Below, piece by piece: positions 7,168-16,066 of a stretch of DNA of 64,000 nt. The position numbers and the translations under genes were made by a program. Source of the DNA: JBQTII01 sp052387905. Its GTDB lineage: Bacteria; Actinomycetota; Actinomycetes; Sporichthyales; Sporichthyaceae. The stretch is from NCBI GenBank assembly GCA_052387905.1, contig JBQTIR010000001.1, forward strand, positions 6,809 to 70,808. Reading direction: 5' to 3'. Below the pieces are notes generated by a model. It was given only the letters and a program-made list of their open reading frames with translations, was not told the DNA's origin and ran no database searches. How positions within the stretch are numbered: the first letter of the stretch is position 1; each line of letters starts with the position of its first letter.

Positions 7168-10100
7168 GACGCAGCGCGGGCTTCGTGGAGCGGCACGCCG
7201 CGCTGGTTGCGCTGGTGTGGGTCGTGGCCGCCGTCTGGATCACCCTGACCGCGCCGAGCGTTCGGGATCTCGGCACCGCCGACCAGACGGCCTTCGTCCC
7301 CGCCTCCGCGCCGTCCGGGCAGGCCGACGCCCTGCTGCGCACGGCCTTCCCCGACGACCCCACACGGGACCCGGCGGTGATCGTGGTCGCTCGTGCCGGC
7401 GGCCTGCAGGAAACTGACCGCGCGTACCTCGCTTCGCTCGCCCGGTTCCTGACCGGTCCGGAGGCGCAAGCTCACGTCAAGGCCGTGCAGACCGCAGCGA
7501 CCAGCCCGGAGCTCGCTCCGCTGCTGCGCTCCCCGGACGGTGCCGCCGAGCTGGTCATCGTCAGCCTCAAGGCGCAGGTCTTCAGTGTCTCCGCCGAACG
7601 CGCCGTCAGTTTCCTGCGCGAGCACCTGGACAGCACCGCACCGCCGGACCTGCAGACCAGCGTCACCGGCCTGGCCGCCCTCGCCGCCGACCAGGCCGCG
7701 GCGACGGTGGAGGCCTTCGACAAGACGGCCGTGGCGACCGTGCTGCTGGTCTTGTTCATCCTCGTCCTGGTCTACCGCTCGGTGGTCGCGCCGCTGATCT
7801 CGCTGGTGACGATCGGCTGCGCGTTCCTCGTCGCCCGCGGCCTGGCGGGGTATCTCGCCGAGGCCGGTCTCGCGGTGCACAGCCTCGCCGAGACCTTCAT
7901 GATCGTCATGGCGTTCGGCGCCGGCACCGACTACGTCATGTTCGTGCTGTCCCGGTACCGGGAGGAAGCGCGCCGGGAGACGTCAGTACCCGCAGGTGAT
8001 GCCGGGCGCGCCGATCGGTCGCGCCTGGTGGCGTCCACCGCAGCGGTATCCCCGACCATCGTGGCCTCCGGCGCCACGGTGATCCTCGGCTTCGTGGCAT
8101 TCCTGGTCGCAGAGCTAGGCTTGCTGCGCTCCTTCGGCCCCGTGCTGGGCGTGGCGATCGCGGTCACTGTGCTCGCCTCCCTCTCGTTCACCCCGGCTCT
8201 CATGCGCCTGGCCGGTCGGGGTTTGTTCTGGCCGTCACGGCCTGCGGCGGCGGGCGGGCGGGACGCCTCGGCGCGGCGGTGGGGCCGGGTGGCTGACCTG
8301 ATCGGACGCCGCCCGCTGGCCGTGCTCCTGATCAGCGTGGCGGCGCTGGCGTTGCCGGCGGCTGCCGCCACGCAGACCAAGATCTCTTTCGACATCCCCG
8401 CCGAGCTACCCGCGGATGCCGGGGCGCGCCAAGGGTTCGACCTGTTGGCGGAACATTTCCCGCCGGGCGTGCTCGCCCCCGCCTTCGTGGTCGTCTCCGC
8501 GCAGGATTCCCTGCTCGGCGGGGACCGGCTCGCCGCCGTCGACCGGCTCACCGACCGGCTGCGCGCCATCCCTGGTGTGGCCCAGGTCCGGTCGGTCACC
8601 CAGCCTGCGGGCCAGCCCCTGACGAGGGAGACCCTGGCGGAGTTCACGGGCGGGAAAACCGACCTGCGGGCGTTGGGCATCGACCCCGACCGCACGGACG
8701 TCGGCCCCCTGATCGCCGCACTGTCCTCACCCGAGGGGTTGCGCCTGACGGGGGATCTGCTCCGCGACTACCCGGCCTTGGCCGACCGACTCGGCTACTT
8801 CCTCGGCGACCAGGGGCGCACCACCCGGATCGTCGTCGCGTTCGACTCCTCCCCGTACGCGGCCGCCGTCCTCGACCAAGTGGGGACCCTCGACGACGTC
8901 GCGGCGGGGGTGCTCGCCCAAGGCGACCTAGGCGGCAGCCGGGTAGCAGTCGGTGGACCCAGCGCCTACTTCGCCGACATCCAAACCCTGGCCACCGGTG
9001 ACCTGCGCACCGTCGGCGCACTGGTGCTCGCGACGATCATGCTCGTCCTCGCTGCGCTGGTGCGCTCGGTCATCGCGCCGCTGTATCTGCTCGCGAGTGT
9101 CGTGCTGTCGATGCTGGCCGCGCTCGGCATCACCACCCTGGTCTTCCAGGGCCTGCTGGGCGAGCCCGGGCTCGCGTTCTACCTGCCGATCCTGCTGTTC
9201 GTGATGCTGATCGCGCTCGGCTCGGACTACAACATCTTCATCGTCGGCCGGGTCCGCGAGGAGCTCGACGCCGGACGCACCGTGCGCGAAGCGACCACGC
9301 ACGCCCTCGTCAGCACCGGACCCACCATCACAGCCGCCGGGTTCGTCCTCGCCGGCACCTTCGGCGCGCTGTTGATCACGCCGCTGCCCAGCGTGCGGCA
9401 GATCGGTTTCGGCGTCGCCGTCGGCATCCTCATCGACACCTTCGTCGTGCGGACCCTGCTCGTGCCCGCGGCGACCATCCTGCTGGGCCGCTACGCCTTC
9501 TGGCCCTCCACCGGGCTCACCGCCGCGGCGCTCGGGGGCCGGCCCCGGCTGGCCATTGCCGGCGCGGGCGCCGGTCTCCTCGTCGCGGCGATCGCGCTTC
9601 CTACCCTGGCCTTCGCCGTGCGCGGCGACCTCGCCGTGGTCCAGGTACCGACCCGGTCCACGGTCGCCGGCGCCGAGCCCCAGCCCGCCGTAACCGGACC
9701 CACCGCCACCGAACCCACCGCTGGTGCAGCCCGTCCCACACCGCCCCCCAAAGAGCCGCGCCCCACCACCCGAGCGCCGGGCGCGTCGCCGGACAAGCCA
9801 CCGAAGTCAACGAGGCCGACCAAGCCCACGAAGGACCGCGTGCCCTCGCCTCCGCCAACGCCGAAGCCGGGAGCGCCAGCGGTCGCGGCTTCCGCCGTGG
9901 CGCCCCCGGCCGAGGGAAGTTGGACCTACCGCGTCGAAGGGACCCGCACGGTGGGCGCCGCCGGCACCGCCCAGCCGTTCGCGGAGGACGCCGACTCCGT
10001 CGTCACCCGGACCGGCGGAAAGCAGTCCAGCCCGCAGTTCCGGATCGCCACCGAAACCAGCTTCGCCACCACCGAGGAGACCCGGCGCTACGGATCCACC

Positions 10101-10640
10101 TCCGTGGACGCGCTCAGCATCCGGGTCAGCGCGCTCGGGCTCAGCTACGGCGGCACGTTCGACACCCCGCAGGAACTCGTGCGGATACCCCTTCGCGTCG
10201 GCGAGAGCTGGTCCAGCAGCTGGCGCGCCGAAGGCACCCGCGGGGTGACGACCTCGACGGTCACCGACACCCGCACCGTGACCGTCGAGAGTCGTCGCCA
10301 GCGTTGCTACGTCATCGAACGCACCACAATTCTCGAGGGCGACGTCACCGGCACCCAACGCCAGCGCACGTGCTGGATGCCCGCGCTCGGCATGCCCGCC
10401 ACCGACCGGCAAGAGCTACGCGGCACCTACCAGGGCATCAAGTTCGACGCCACCGCGTCGATGACCCTGCTCTCGACCCCGCCCGACAACGACTCGACCA
10501 CGGTGACCTCGGACATCGTTCGTGGCACGGCCGTGGCGGCGCGCCTTGGACACCCGGGTACAGCGCCACGGAGGAGGGATCAACTACTCCGACCCACCCG
10601 CCGTTCGCTGCCGAGCCGGAGCAGAATCCTTTCCTCATGA
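7164..10640 (+). CDS. MMPL/RND family transporter with secreted C-terminal domain
   Basis: About 1158 residues. An N-terminal membrane helix (ALVALVWVVAAVWITL) precedes an extracytoplasmic loop, then two MMPL halves: the first with GAGTDYVMFVLSRYREE and the second with GSDYNIFIVGRVREE, the proton-relay regions typical of actinobacterial MMPL lipid or drug exporters. The first 850 residues match the family's normal length. Beyond the last helix there is a Pro/Thr/Lys-rich linker (about residues 845-915) and then a beta-rich domain of roughly 200 residues with one Cys pair (RCYVIE and TCWMPA). The tail is not a normal MMPL part and may act outside the membrane. ATG 7164 is chosen because it overlaps the tetR stop; the frame is open further upstream but lies inside tetR. 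Confidence 0.85.
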   Translation: MRRSAGFVERHAALVALVWVVAAVWITLTAPSVRDLGTADQTAFVPASAPSGQADALLRTAFPDDPTRDPAVIVVARAGGLQETDRAYLASLARFLTGPEAQAHVKAVQTAATSPELAPLLRSPDGAAELVIVSLKAQVFSVSAERAVSFLREHLDSTAPPDLQTSVTGLAALAADQAAATVEAFDKTAVATVLLVLFILVLVYRSVVAPLISLVTIGCAFLVARGLAGYLAEAGLAVHSLAETFMIVMAFGAGTDYVMFVLSRYREEARRETSVPAGDAGRADRSRLVASTAAVSPTIVASGATVILGFVAFLVAELGLLRSFGPVLGVAIAVTVLASLSFTPALMRLAGRGLFWPSRPAAAGGRDASARRWGRVADLIGRRPLAVLLISVAALALPAAAATQTKISFDIPAELPADAGARQGFDLLAEHFPPGVLAPAFVVVSAQDSLLGGDRLAAVDRLTDRLRAIPGVAQVRSVTQPAGQPLTRETLAEFTGGKTDLRALGIDPDRTDVGPLIAALSSPEGLRLTGDLLRDYPALADRLGYFLGDQGRTTRIVVAFDSSPYAAAVLDQVGTLDDVAAGVLAQGDLGGSRVAVGGPSAYFADIQTLATGDLRTVGALVLATIMLVLAALVRSVIAPLYLLASVVLSMLAALGITTLVFQGLLGEPGLAFYLPILLFVMLIALGSDYNIFIVGRVREELDAGRTVREATTHALVSTGPTITAAGFVLAGTFGALLITPLPSVRQIGFGVAVGILIDTFVVRTLLVPAATILLGRYAFWPSTGLTAAALGGRPRLAIAGAGAGLLVAAIALPTLAFAVRGDLAVVQVPTRSTVAGAEPQPAVTGPTATEPTAGAARPTPPPKEPRPTTRAPGASPDKPPKSTRPTKPTKDRVPSPPPTPKPGAPAVAASAVAPPAEGSWTYRVEGTRTVGAAGTAQPFAEDADSVVTRTGGKQSSPQFRIATETSFATTEETRRYGSTSVDALSIRVSALGLSYGGTFDTPQELVRIPLRVGESWSSSWRAEGTRGVTTSTVTDTRTVTVESRRQRCYVIERTTILEGDVTGTQRQRTCWMPALGMPATDRQELRGTYQGIKFDATASMTLLSTPPDNDSTTVTSDIVRGTAVAARLGHPGTAPRRRDQLLRPTRRSLPSRSRILSS

Positions 10641-11431
10641 CCACCGACGAGGATCCGGCGCACCCGAGGACCCCGCGCCCACTCTTCGTGCTTGAACCAC
10701 AGCACCACAGGTGCGTCGAGGCCCGCGGGTGACACGCCAGCAGTCTGCCCGCCCACCCTCCGGCCTCACCTGAAGGACCGTCACGGACACCCCTGGACAC
10801 CCGCGCCCGGCGGCGGACGTCACGGGGCTGACAGCAAACTGACGGGACGTCCATCAACCGCTGACAGAGCACATCCACCATCCACCACGGCGAGCGACCC
10901 GCCACATTCACAACCCCCGCGCACAGGGCAGCGAAGCTCGCCGGGCACTTACTCCGCTGACACCCGGCGTGCCCACCGCTCGCGGCATAGCGGCGTCCGC
11001 GCGCGTGCGCCCAGGAGGTCGCCGCCCTTGTATGGCGGGCCTGCGCGGGCCGTAGATAGCGTCGACCGTCGGCCGAGCCCTACCAGCCACCGGGCGCTGG
11101 GCCGGGCGACCCATCCGAACCTTCGAAGCCCACGCCAGCCCAACACCACGCCAGCCCAACCCCGCAGAAACGAAGTCAGCGTAGATACCACCGACAACAA
11201 GCCCGAGCACCACAACCAGAACCGCAGCACTCCTCTTGCTCGTCCCGAGACCCGACCTGCTCCGCGTCGTCGATCTGGGGGCTGATCGCGAACACAGGTA
11301 GGTGTGCGACGCAGCGATCCAAACTCGACCGTCCCGGTCACGTATGCCCAACCCGTCCACATAGATGTGTGCGCCGGGCGTTCCGGCGTGCCCGCATGCG
11401 CGGGCGAGCGGGAAGCGGGGTGGTCGCGGTG
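10641..11431. other. Non-coding stretch before relaxase, candidate oriT region
   Basis: No frame here has convincing coding character. It contains a 15-base tandem repeat (11130-11160), the inverted repeat CACATAGATGTG at 11358-11369 about 60 bases before the relaxase start, and ACAC/GTGT arms at 11294-11307. MobF relaxases usually act on an oriT next to their own gene, so this is the obvious place for one. No nic-site consensus is recognised by eye. Confidence 0.4.
11130..11160 (+). repeat. 15-bp tandem direct repeat, possible oriT iterons
   Basis: CCACGCCAGCCCAAC occurs at 11130-11144 and again at 11146-11160, a 16-base period. It lies 270 bases upstream of the relaxase. Iterons of this kind accompany many oriT sequences, but a link here is inference. 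Confidence 0.55.
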
Positions 11432-13297
11432 ATGTCCCTCGCGCGGATGTCCGCCGGTGCCGGCTACCGGTACTTGCTCCGGCACACCGCCACGGCCGAC
11501 GTCGAGCGCGCGCCCGGCGTCGCTCTCGTCGACTATTACGCGGCCTCCGGTAACCCGCCCGGGCGATGGATCGGGGCTGGGCTGCCCGGGCTCGGCGCGG
11601 GCGACGGGAAGGACCTGACCACCGGCGCCGTGGTCATCGAGGAGGCGATGGCCCGGTTGTTCGGGTCCGGGCACGACCCGGTTACCGGCCACGCCCTGGG
11701 CCGCCCCTACCCGACCTACAAATCTGCGGCCGAGCGGATCGCCGCCCGGGTCGGGCGCTTGCCCGACGATCTGCCCGAGGCGGACCGCGCATCTGCCGTC
11801 GCCGACATCGAGACCCAGGAGAACGCGCGTCCGGTGCGGTCGGCGGTGGCCGGCTACGACCTGACGTTCACCGCCCCGAAGTCCGTCAGTGTGCTCTGGG
11901 CAATCGGCGACGAGCAGGTCCGGACGGCGATCGAGGCCGCGCACCACGATGCCGTCGCCGCCGTCCTCGGCCTGATCGAACAGCGGTTCCTGCACACCCG
12001 CATCGGTGCCGGGTCCCTGATCCAGGTCCCGGCCCGCGGCGCGATCGCCGCCGCGTTCGATCACTGGGACACCCGGGCCGGAGATCCCAACCTGCACACC
12101 CACCTGGTGATCGCGAACAAGGTCCAAGGCCCCGACGGGGCCTGGCGCGCCGTCGACGGGCGCGCCCTGTACTCGGCCGCGGTCGCCGGCTCGGAGATCT
12201 ACGACACCACGATTGCCGACCTACTTGCCCACCGCTTGCCCACCACCTTCGGCTACCGCGACCGCGGACCCCTACGCACCCCGGCGTACGAAATCAACGG
12301 CATCCCCGATTCTCTGCTGGCGGCGTTCTCCCAGCGGTCCCAGGCCATCACCACGCACGTGCAGGATCTCGTCGCCGCCTTCGTTGACACGCACGGCCGC
12401 GGCCCGGGCCGCGTCGAGGTTCTGAGGCTGCGTCAGCAGGCCACCCTGGCGACCCGCCCGGACAAGCACGTCAGCCCGCTTGCCCAGCTGCGTGCCCGGT
12501 GGCGGGCAACCGCGCACAGCGTGACCGGACGACCGGCCGAGGCGATTGCCCGCACCGCCTTGACCAGCACGAACAGCTGCCCGTCAAGCATCGCGTCAAC
12601 CGGTCCGGCAAGCGGACCGGCCGAGGTATCCGATGCGCTGCTGGGCCGCTACGCCGACGCGACCGTGACGGCGGTGTCGACGCGGCGAGCGACCTGGACG
12701 CAGACGAACCTGCTCGCCGAAGCCGCCCGCACCACCCGCGCCCTGCGACTCCCCGGCCCGCAGGCGAGGATCGCGCTGCTGGACCGAGTCGTGGCCGCAG
12801 CCCTGGATCGATGCATCCCCCTCGACCCACCCGAGACAGGTGCCGTCCCCGCCCGGTACACCGACCTCGATCCCAACGCTCGAGCGGTGCGCTCGGAGGA
12901 GCCCGCCTTCACCACCTGGGCCACGTTGGCAGCCGAGGCCCGCCTACTCGCCGCCCACGACGACACCACCGCCCCGGCGGCCGACGGGCGGCCGATCCTG
13001 GCTGCGGCGGCACGGGCAAATGCCGGGCGTGCCAAGGCTCTCGGCCGAGCAGGCTCACGCCGCCGCGTCGATCGCGTCCTCCGGGCGGCGCCTGGACGTG
13101 CTGGTCGGGGCGGCTGGGACCGGGAAGACCCGCGCGCTGTTCGCGCTGCGCGCCGCGTGGGAGCAGACGCACGGGGCCGGGTCGGTGATCGGGCTCGCCC
13201 CGTCCGCGACCGCCGCCGCGGAACTGTCTGCCGCCCTGCGGATCGGCGCCGACACCGTCGCGAAATGGATCCACGAATCGCACCCCGACACCGCTAG
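11432..13297 (+). CDS. MobF (TrwC/TraA-type) relaxase domain, 5' part of frameshifted gene
   Basis: The frame encodes a TrwC-type relaxase: MSLARMSAGAGYRYLL with the paired-tyrosine region near YRYLL, DYYAASGNPPGRW, then YDLTFTAPKSVSVLW and the triple-His metal site in GDPNLHTHLVIANK. This protein nicks and binds the element's DNA to start conjugative transfer. The frame reads sensibly to about 13018, through LLAAHDDT; afterwards it turns into Arg-rich out-of-frame sequence while the helicase continues one base later. ATG 11432 is preferred over an upstream start because family members begin with a short leader to the first Tyr. The real protein should span 11432-14462. Confidence 0.8.
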   Translation: MSLARMSAGAGYRYLLRHTATADVERAPGVALVDYYAASGNPPGRWIGAGLPGLGAGDGKDLTTGAVVIEEAMARLFGSGHDPVTGHALGRPYPTYKSAAERIAARVGRLPDDLPEADRASAVADIETQENARPVRSAVAGYDLTFTAPKSVSVLWAIGDEQVRTAIEAAHHDAVAAVLGLIEQRFLHTRIGAGSLIQVPARGAIAAAFDHWDTRAGDPNLHTHLVIANKVQGPDGAWRAVDGRALYSAAVAGSEIYDTTIADLLAHRLPTTFGYRDRGPLRTPAYEINGIPDSLLAAFSQRSQAITTHVQDLVAAFVDTHGRGPGRVEVLRLRQQATLATRPDKHVSPLAQLRARWRATAHSVTGRPAEAIARTALTSTNSCPSSIASTGPASGPAEVSDALLGRYADATVTAVSTRRATWTQTNLLAEAARTTRALRLPGPQARIALLDRVVAAALDRCIPLDPPETGAVPARYTDLDPNARAVRSEEPAFTTWATLAAEARLLAAHDDTTAPAADGRPILAAAARANAGRAKALGRAGSRRRVDRVLRAAPGRAGRGGWDREDPRAVRAARRVGADARGRVGDRARPVRDRRRGTVCRPADRRRHRREMDPRIAPRHR

Positions 13298-14462
13298 CGG
13301 GCCGACGTGGCACCTGCGGGCTGGGCAGCTGGTGATCGTGGACGAGGCCGCGATGGTCGCCACCACCCACCTCGATGCCCTCGCCGCCCAGGCCACCGCG
13401 GCCGGGGCCAAGCTGATCCTGGTCGGCGATCACCACCAGCTCGGCGCCATCGACGCCGGCGGGGCATTCGCCCTGCTGGCCACCGAAGGGCACGCGGTCG
13501 AGCTCGATCAGACGCACCGGTTCACCGAAGCCTGGGAAGCAGGCGCCACCCGGGCCCTGCGCGTCGGAGAACCCGCCGCCCTCGACGCCTACGCCGCCCA
13601 CGGGCGCCTGCACGACGGCCCCAACGAGGTCATGGTCGAGGCGGCCTACCGCGCCTGGGCCACCGACACCCGCGCGGGTCTGCGCAGCCTGCTACTCGCC
13701 CACGACCGCGACACCGTCTCCGCCCTGAACCGGCGCGCGCGTGCGGACCGCATCCGCGCCGGCCAGGTCGAGCCCACCAGCGAGGTCCGCCTGCAGGACG
13801 GCTCCGAAGCCGGGCGGGGCGATGTGATCACCACCCGGCGCAACAACCGGCGACTGGTCCACCCCGACGGAGGTTACGTCCGCAACGGCGACCGCTGGCA
13901 GATCACCGCGACCCACCCCGACGGCTCCCTCGACGCCGTCCCCGCCGCGCGCGCTGACGACACAGCCGGATCCGCTGCGGCTATCCGGCTGCCCGCCGAG
14001 TACGTCCGCGATCACGTCGAACTGGGCTACGCCGTCACCATCCACCGAGCCCAAGGACAGACCGTCGACACTGCCCACCTCATCGCCGCCCCCGGTCTCA
14101 CCCGCGAAGCGCTGTACGTCGGCATGACGCGCGGCCGGCACGCTAACCACGCCTACAGCGCCACGGAAAGCACGGAACACCACGACACCGGCCCGGACGG
14201 GCCGATCCTGACTGGACGTCAGATTCTCAACCAGATCATGGCCACTTCCGGAAGCCAGCCTTCGGCCATCGCCACCCTCCGTGTCCGCCACGACAGGGCC
14301 GGCGCCCTGAGCGGGCTGATCGCGTCTAACACCGCGCTCGCGAGCGAGGTCGAGAGGTTGATCCGTACCCGTCGTGCGGCGCTGCATGGCTCCCCTCGGC
14401 CACACAATCGGCGCTTCCATCCCGCCCCTCCCCCGCCACAGCGCGAAGGCCCCGGCCGGTGA
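13020..14462 (+). CDS. RecD-like helicase domain of MobF relaxase, 3' part after frameshift
   Basis: This is the SF1B helicase half expected to follow a MobF relaxase. It starts RLSAEQAHAA, followed by Walker A GAAGTGKT, Walker B IVDEAAM, motif III-like GDHHQLGAID, and the C-terminal motifs TIHRAQGQT and LYVGMTRGRHAN. It unwinds the transferred strand during conjugation. The frame is +1 relative to the relaxase. An in-frame ATG at 13020 exists but has no good ribosome-binding site, so I read one ancestral gene with a one-base insertion (or two-base loss) close to 13000-13030. The frame itself opens earlier, at 12840. Sequencing error is possible. Confidence 0.8.
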   Translation: MPGVPRLSAEQAHAAASIASSGRRLDVLVGAAGTGKTRALFALRAAWEQTHGAGSVIGLAPSATAAAELSAALRIGADTVAKWIHESHPDTASGPTWHLRAGQLVIVDEAAMVATTHLDALAAQATAAGAKLILVGDHHQLGAIDAGGAFALLATEGHAVELDQTHRFTEAWEAGATRALRVGEPAALDAYAAHGRLHDGPNEVMVEAAYRAWATDTRAGLRSLLLAHDRDTVSALNRRARADRIRAGQVEPTSEVRLQDGSEAGRGDVITTRRNNRRLVHPDGGYVRNGDRWQITATHPDGSLDAVPAARADDTAGSAAAIRLPAEYVRDHVELGYAVTIHRAQGQTVDTAHLIAAPGLTREALYVGMTRGRHANHAYSATESTEHHDTGPDGPILTGRQILNQIMATSGSQPSAIATLRVRHDRAGALSGLIASNTALASEVERLIRTRRAALHGSPRPHNRRFHPAPPPPQREGPGR

Positions 14463-14557
14463 CACCCGCCGCGCTCCCAGACCGGGGTGGATCGGGGATT
14501 CGTCCGTCCACAGGCAGATTCATACCCGCACGTCATCCACGGAAAGGTGAGACACCG

Positions 14558-14740
14558 ATGGCGACTGTCCTACTCACGGTGGAGGATGCGGCCGAAGCCC
14601 TGGCCTTGGGCCGCACGAAGGTCTACGAACTGCTCGACGCCGGTGCGCTGCGGTCAGTCAAGATCGGCCGCGCACGCCGGATCCCGCTGGACGCGCTGCA
14701 CGAGTTCGTCCAGCAACTCGGGCCTAACCAGGCCGACTGA
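14558..14740 (+). CDS. xis: Excisionase / MerR-type HTH DNA-binding protein
   Basis: A 60-residue protein consisting almost only of an excisionase-family winged HTH: TVEDAAEALALGRTKVYELLDAGAL followed by the wing KIGRARRIPLDALHEF. Such proteins bend attachment-site DNA and bias the integrase toward excision. ATG 14558 is selected because GGAAAGG lies 8 bases upstream and the length then matches the family; the frame is open further upstream without a matching domain. It is 18 bases before the integrase gene, as in most actinobacterial integrated elements. Confidence 0.88.
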   Translation: MATVLLTVEDAAEALALGRTKVYELLDAGALRSVKIGRARRIPLDALHEFVQQLGPNQAD

Positions 14741-14758
14741 TCCAGCCGGGAGGATGCC

Positions 14759-15997
14759 ATGACGCGCAGCGCAAACGGGCGCTCGTCGATCTACCAGGGA
14801 GCGGACGGCTACTGGCACGGCTGGGTAACCGTCGGCGTCACTGCGGACGGGTCGCCGGATCGGCGCCACCGCAAAGCCAAGACCAAGGCCGAGGCCACCC
14901 GCCGCGTACGGGACCTGGAGCGCCAACGCGACAGCGGGCAGACGACCAAGAGCGGGCAGGCGCCCACGGTCGCCGAGTGGATGCGGCTGTGGCTGGACAC
15001 CATCGCGCCCCGGACCGCGAGTTCGTCCACCATCGAGACGGCTTACCGGCCGAAGGTGGAGCACTGGATCATTCCGCGCATCGGTCACCACCGGATCGAC
15101 AGGCTGCGTCCGGAGCACCTCGACGCGCTGTACCTCGAGCTCGCCGCCGCGGGCTTGTCGACCAAGACCGTCCTGATGGTCCACCAGCTGGTGAACCGGG
15201 CCTACCGGATGGCGATGCGCCGCGGCGTCGCCGGACGCAACGTCGCTGCGCTCGTGGACCCACCGACGCATCGCGAACCGGAGATGTCGCCGCTGGCGGA
15301 GGCCGAGGCCCGCCGGATCCTCGCCGCCGCAGCCGGCGCGGTGAACGGCGCCCGCTGGTCCGTCGCCCTGGCCCTCGGGTTGCGCCAGTGCGAGGCGCTC
15401 GGGATGCGTTGGCAGCATGTGGACACCGTGCGCGGCGAGCTGCGGGTCTTCCAGCTCAAACGTGCCCCGTACCGCCACGGCTGCACCAACGCCGCGACCT
15501 GCGCCAAGCCGCACCACCGCACGGGCTGCGCTGACGGGTGCACCCGGCACGCACAGCACTGCCCGCAGCGGGTGGGCGGCGATTGGGCGTTCCGCGAGCC
15601 GAAGGGCGGCAAGGCCCGCACCGTGGTGATCCCGCCGCCGTTGCTCCCCCACCTCAAGGCACACCGGGCCGCGCAGTCAGCGGCGCGTCTGGCGGCCGGC
15701 GAGCTGTGGGAGGACTGGGATCTGGTGTTCGCCCAGTCGAACGGACGCCCGATCCAGCCACGCTACGACTGGGAGGCGTGGAAGGCGTTGTTGGGGAAGG
15801 CCGGTGTGCGGGACGCCCGGCTGCACGACGCCCGGCACACCGCGGCGACCCTGCTGCTCGAGCAAGGCGTCGACATCCGGGTCGTCCAGGAGATCCTCGG
15901 CCACTCGACGCTGGCCGTGACCAAGCGGTACACACACGTCACGGACAAGCTGGCGCGGGAGGCCGCAACGCGGATGGGCCGAGCGCTCTGGGACTGA
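14759..15997 (+). CDS. int: Site-specific tyrosine recombinase (integrase)
   Basis: A 412-residue phage-type integrase. Residues 1-60 form an arm-binding AP2-like domain (GRSSIYQGADGYWHGWV). Residues 65-165 are the SAM-like core-binding domain. The catalytic part holds the first Arg in ALGLRQCEALGMRW, the box HDARHTAAT, the GHS in ILGHSTLAVTKRY, and the nucleophile Tyr in that last motif. It catalyses insertion into and excision from tRNA-Leu(TAA). A Cys/His-rich insertion (CTNAATC to CTRHAQHC) sits between the first Arg and the second box, about residues 240-265, and is common in actinobacterial integrases of this group. It ends 100 bases from the att core. Confidence 0.95.
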   Translation: MTRSANGRSSIYQGADGYWHGWVTVGVTADGSPDRRHRKAKTKAEATRRVRDLERQRDSGQTTKSGQAPTVAEWMRLWLDTIAPRTASSSTIETAYRPKVEHWIIPRIGHHRIDRLRPEHLDALYLELAAAGLSTKTVLMVHQLVNRAYRMAMRRGVAGRNVAALVDPPTHREPEMSPLAEAEARRILAAAAGAVNGARWSVALALGLRQCEALGMRWQHVDTVRGELRVFQLKRAPYRHGCTNAATCAKPHHRTGCADGCTRHAQHCPQRVGGDWAFREPKGGKARTVVIPPPLLPHLKAHRAAQSAARLAAGELWEDWDLVFAQSNGRPIQPRYDWEAWKALLGKAGVRDARLHDARHTAATLLLEQGVDIRVVQEILGHSTLAVTKRYTHVTDKLAREAATRMGRALWD

Positions 15998-16014
15998 GGG
16001 CGACGGCGGCGCCA

Positions 16015-16036
16015 ACTGCAACCCCAACTGCAACCC
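16015..16036 (+). repeat. Right integrase arm-type site pair
   Basis: ACTGCAACCC occurs at 16015-16024 and 16027-16036, a 12-base period that matches the left pair (3208-3229) in sequence, spacing and orientation. It lies between the integrase stop and the att core, about 60-80 bases inside the core. In the circular form the two pairs would flank the core as P and P' arms. Confidence 0.7.
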
Positions 16037-16066
16037 TGGCGCCGCTGGCGGGGGCATCTTCCAGCC

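Noticed and set aside
10692..11285. 197-residue plus-strand frame between MMPL and relaxase
   Set aside because: Pro/Arg/Ser-rich without domain or ribosome site; contains the tandem repeat and looks non-coding.
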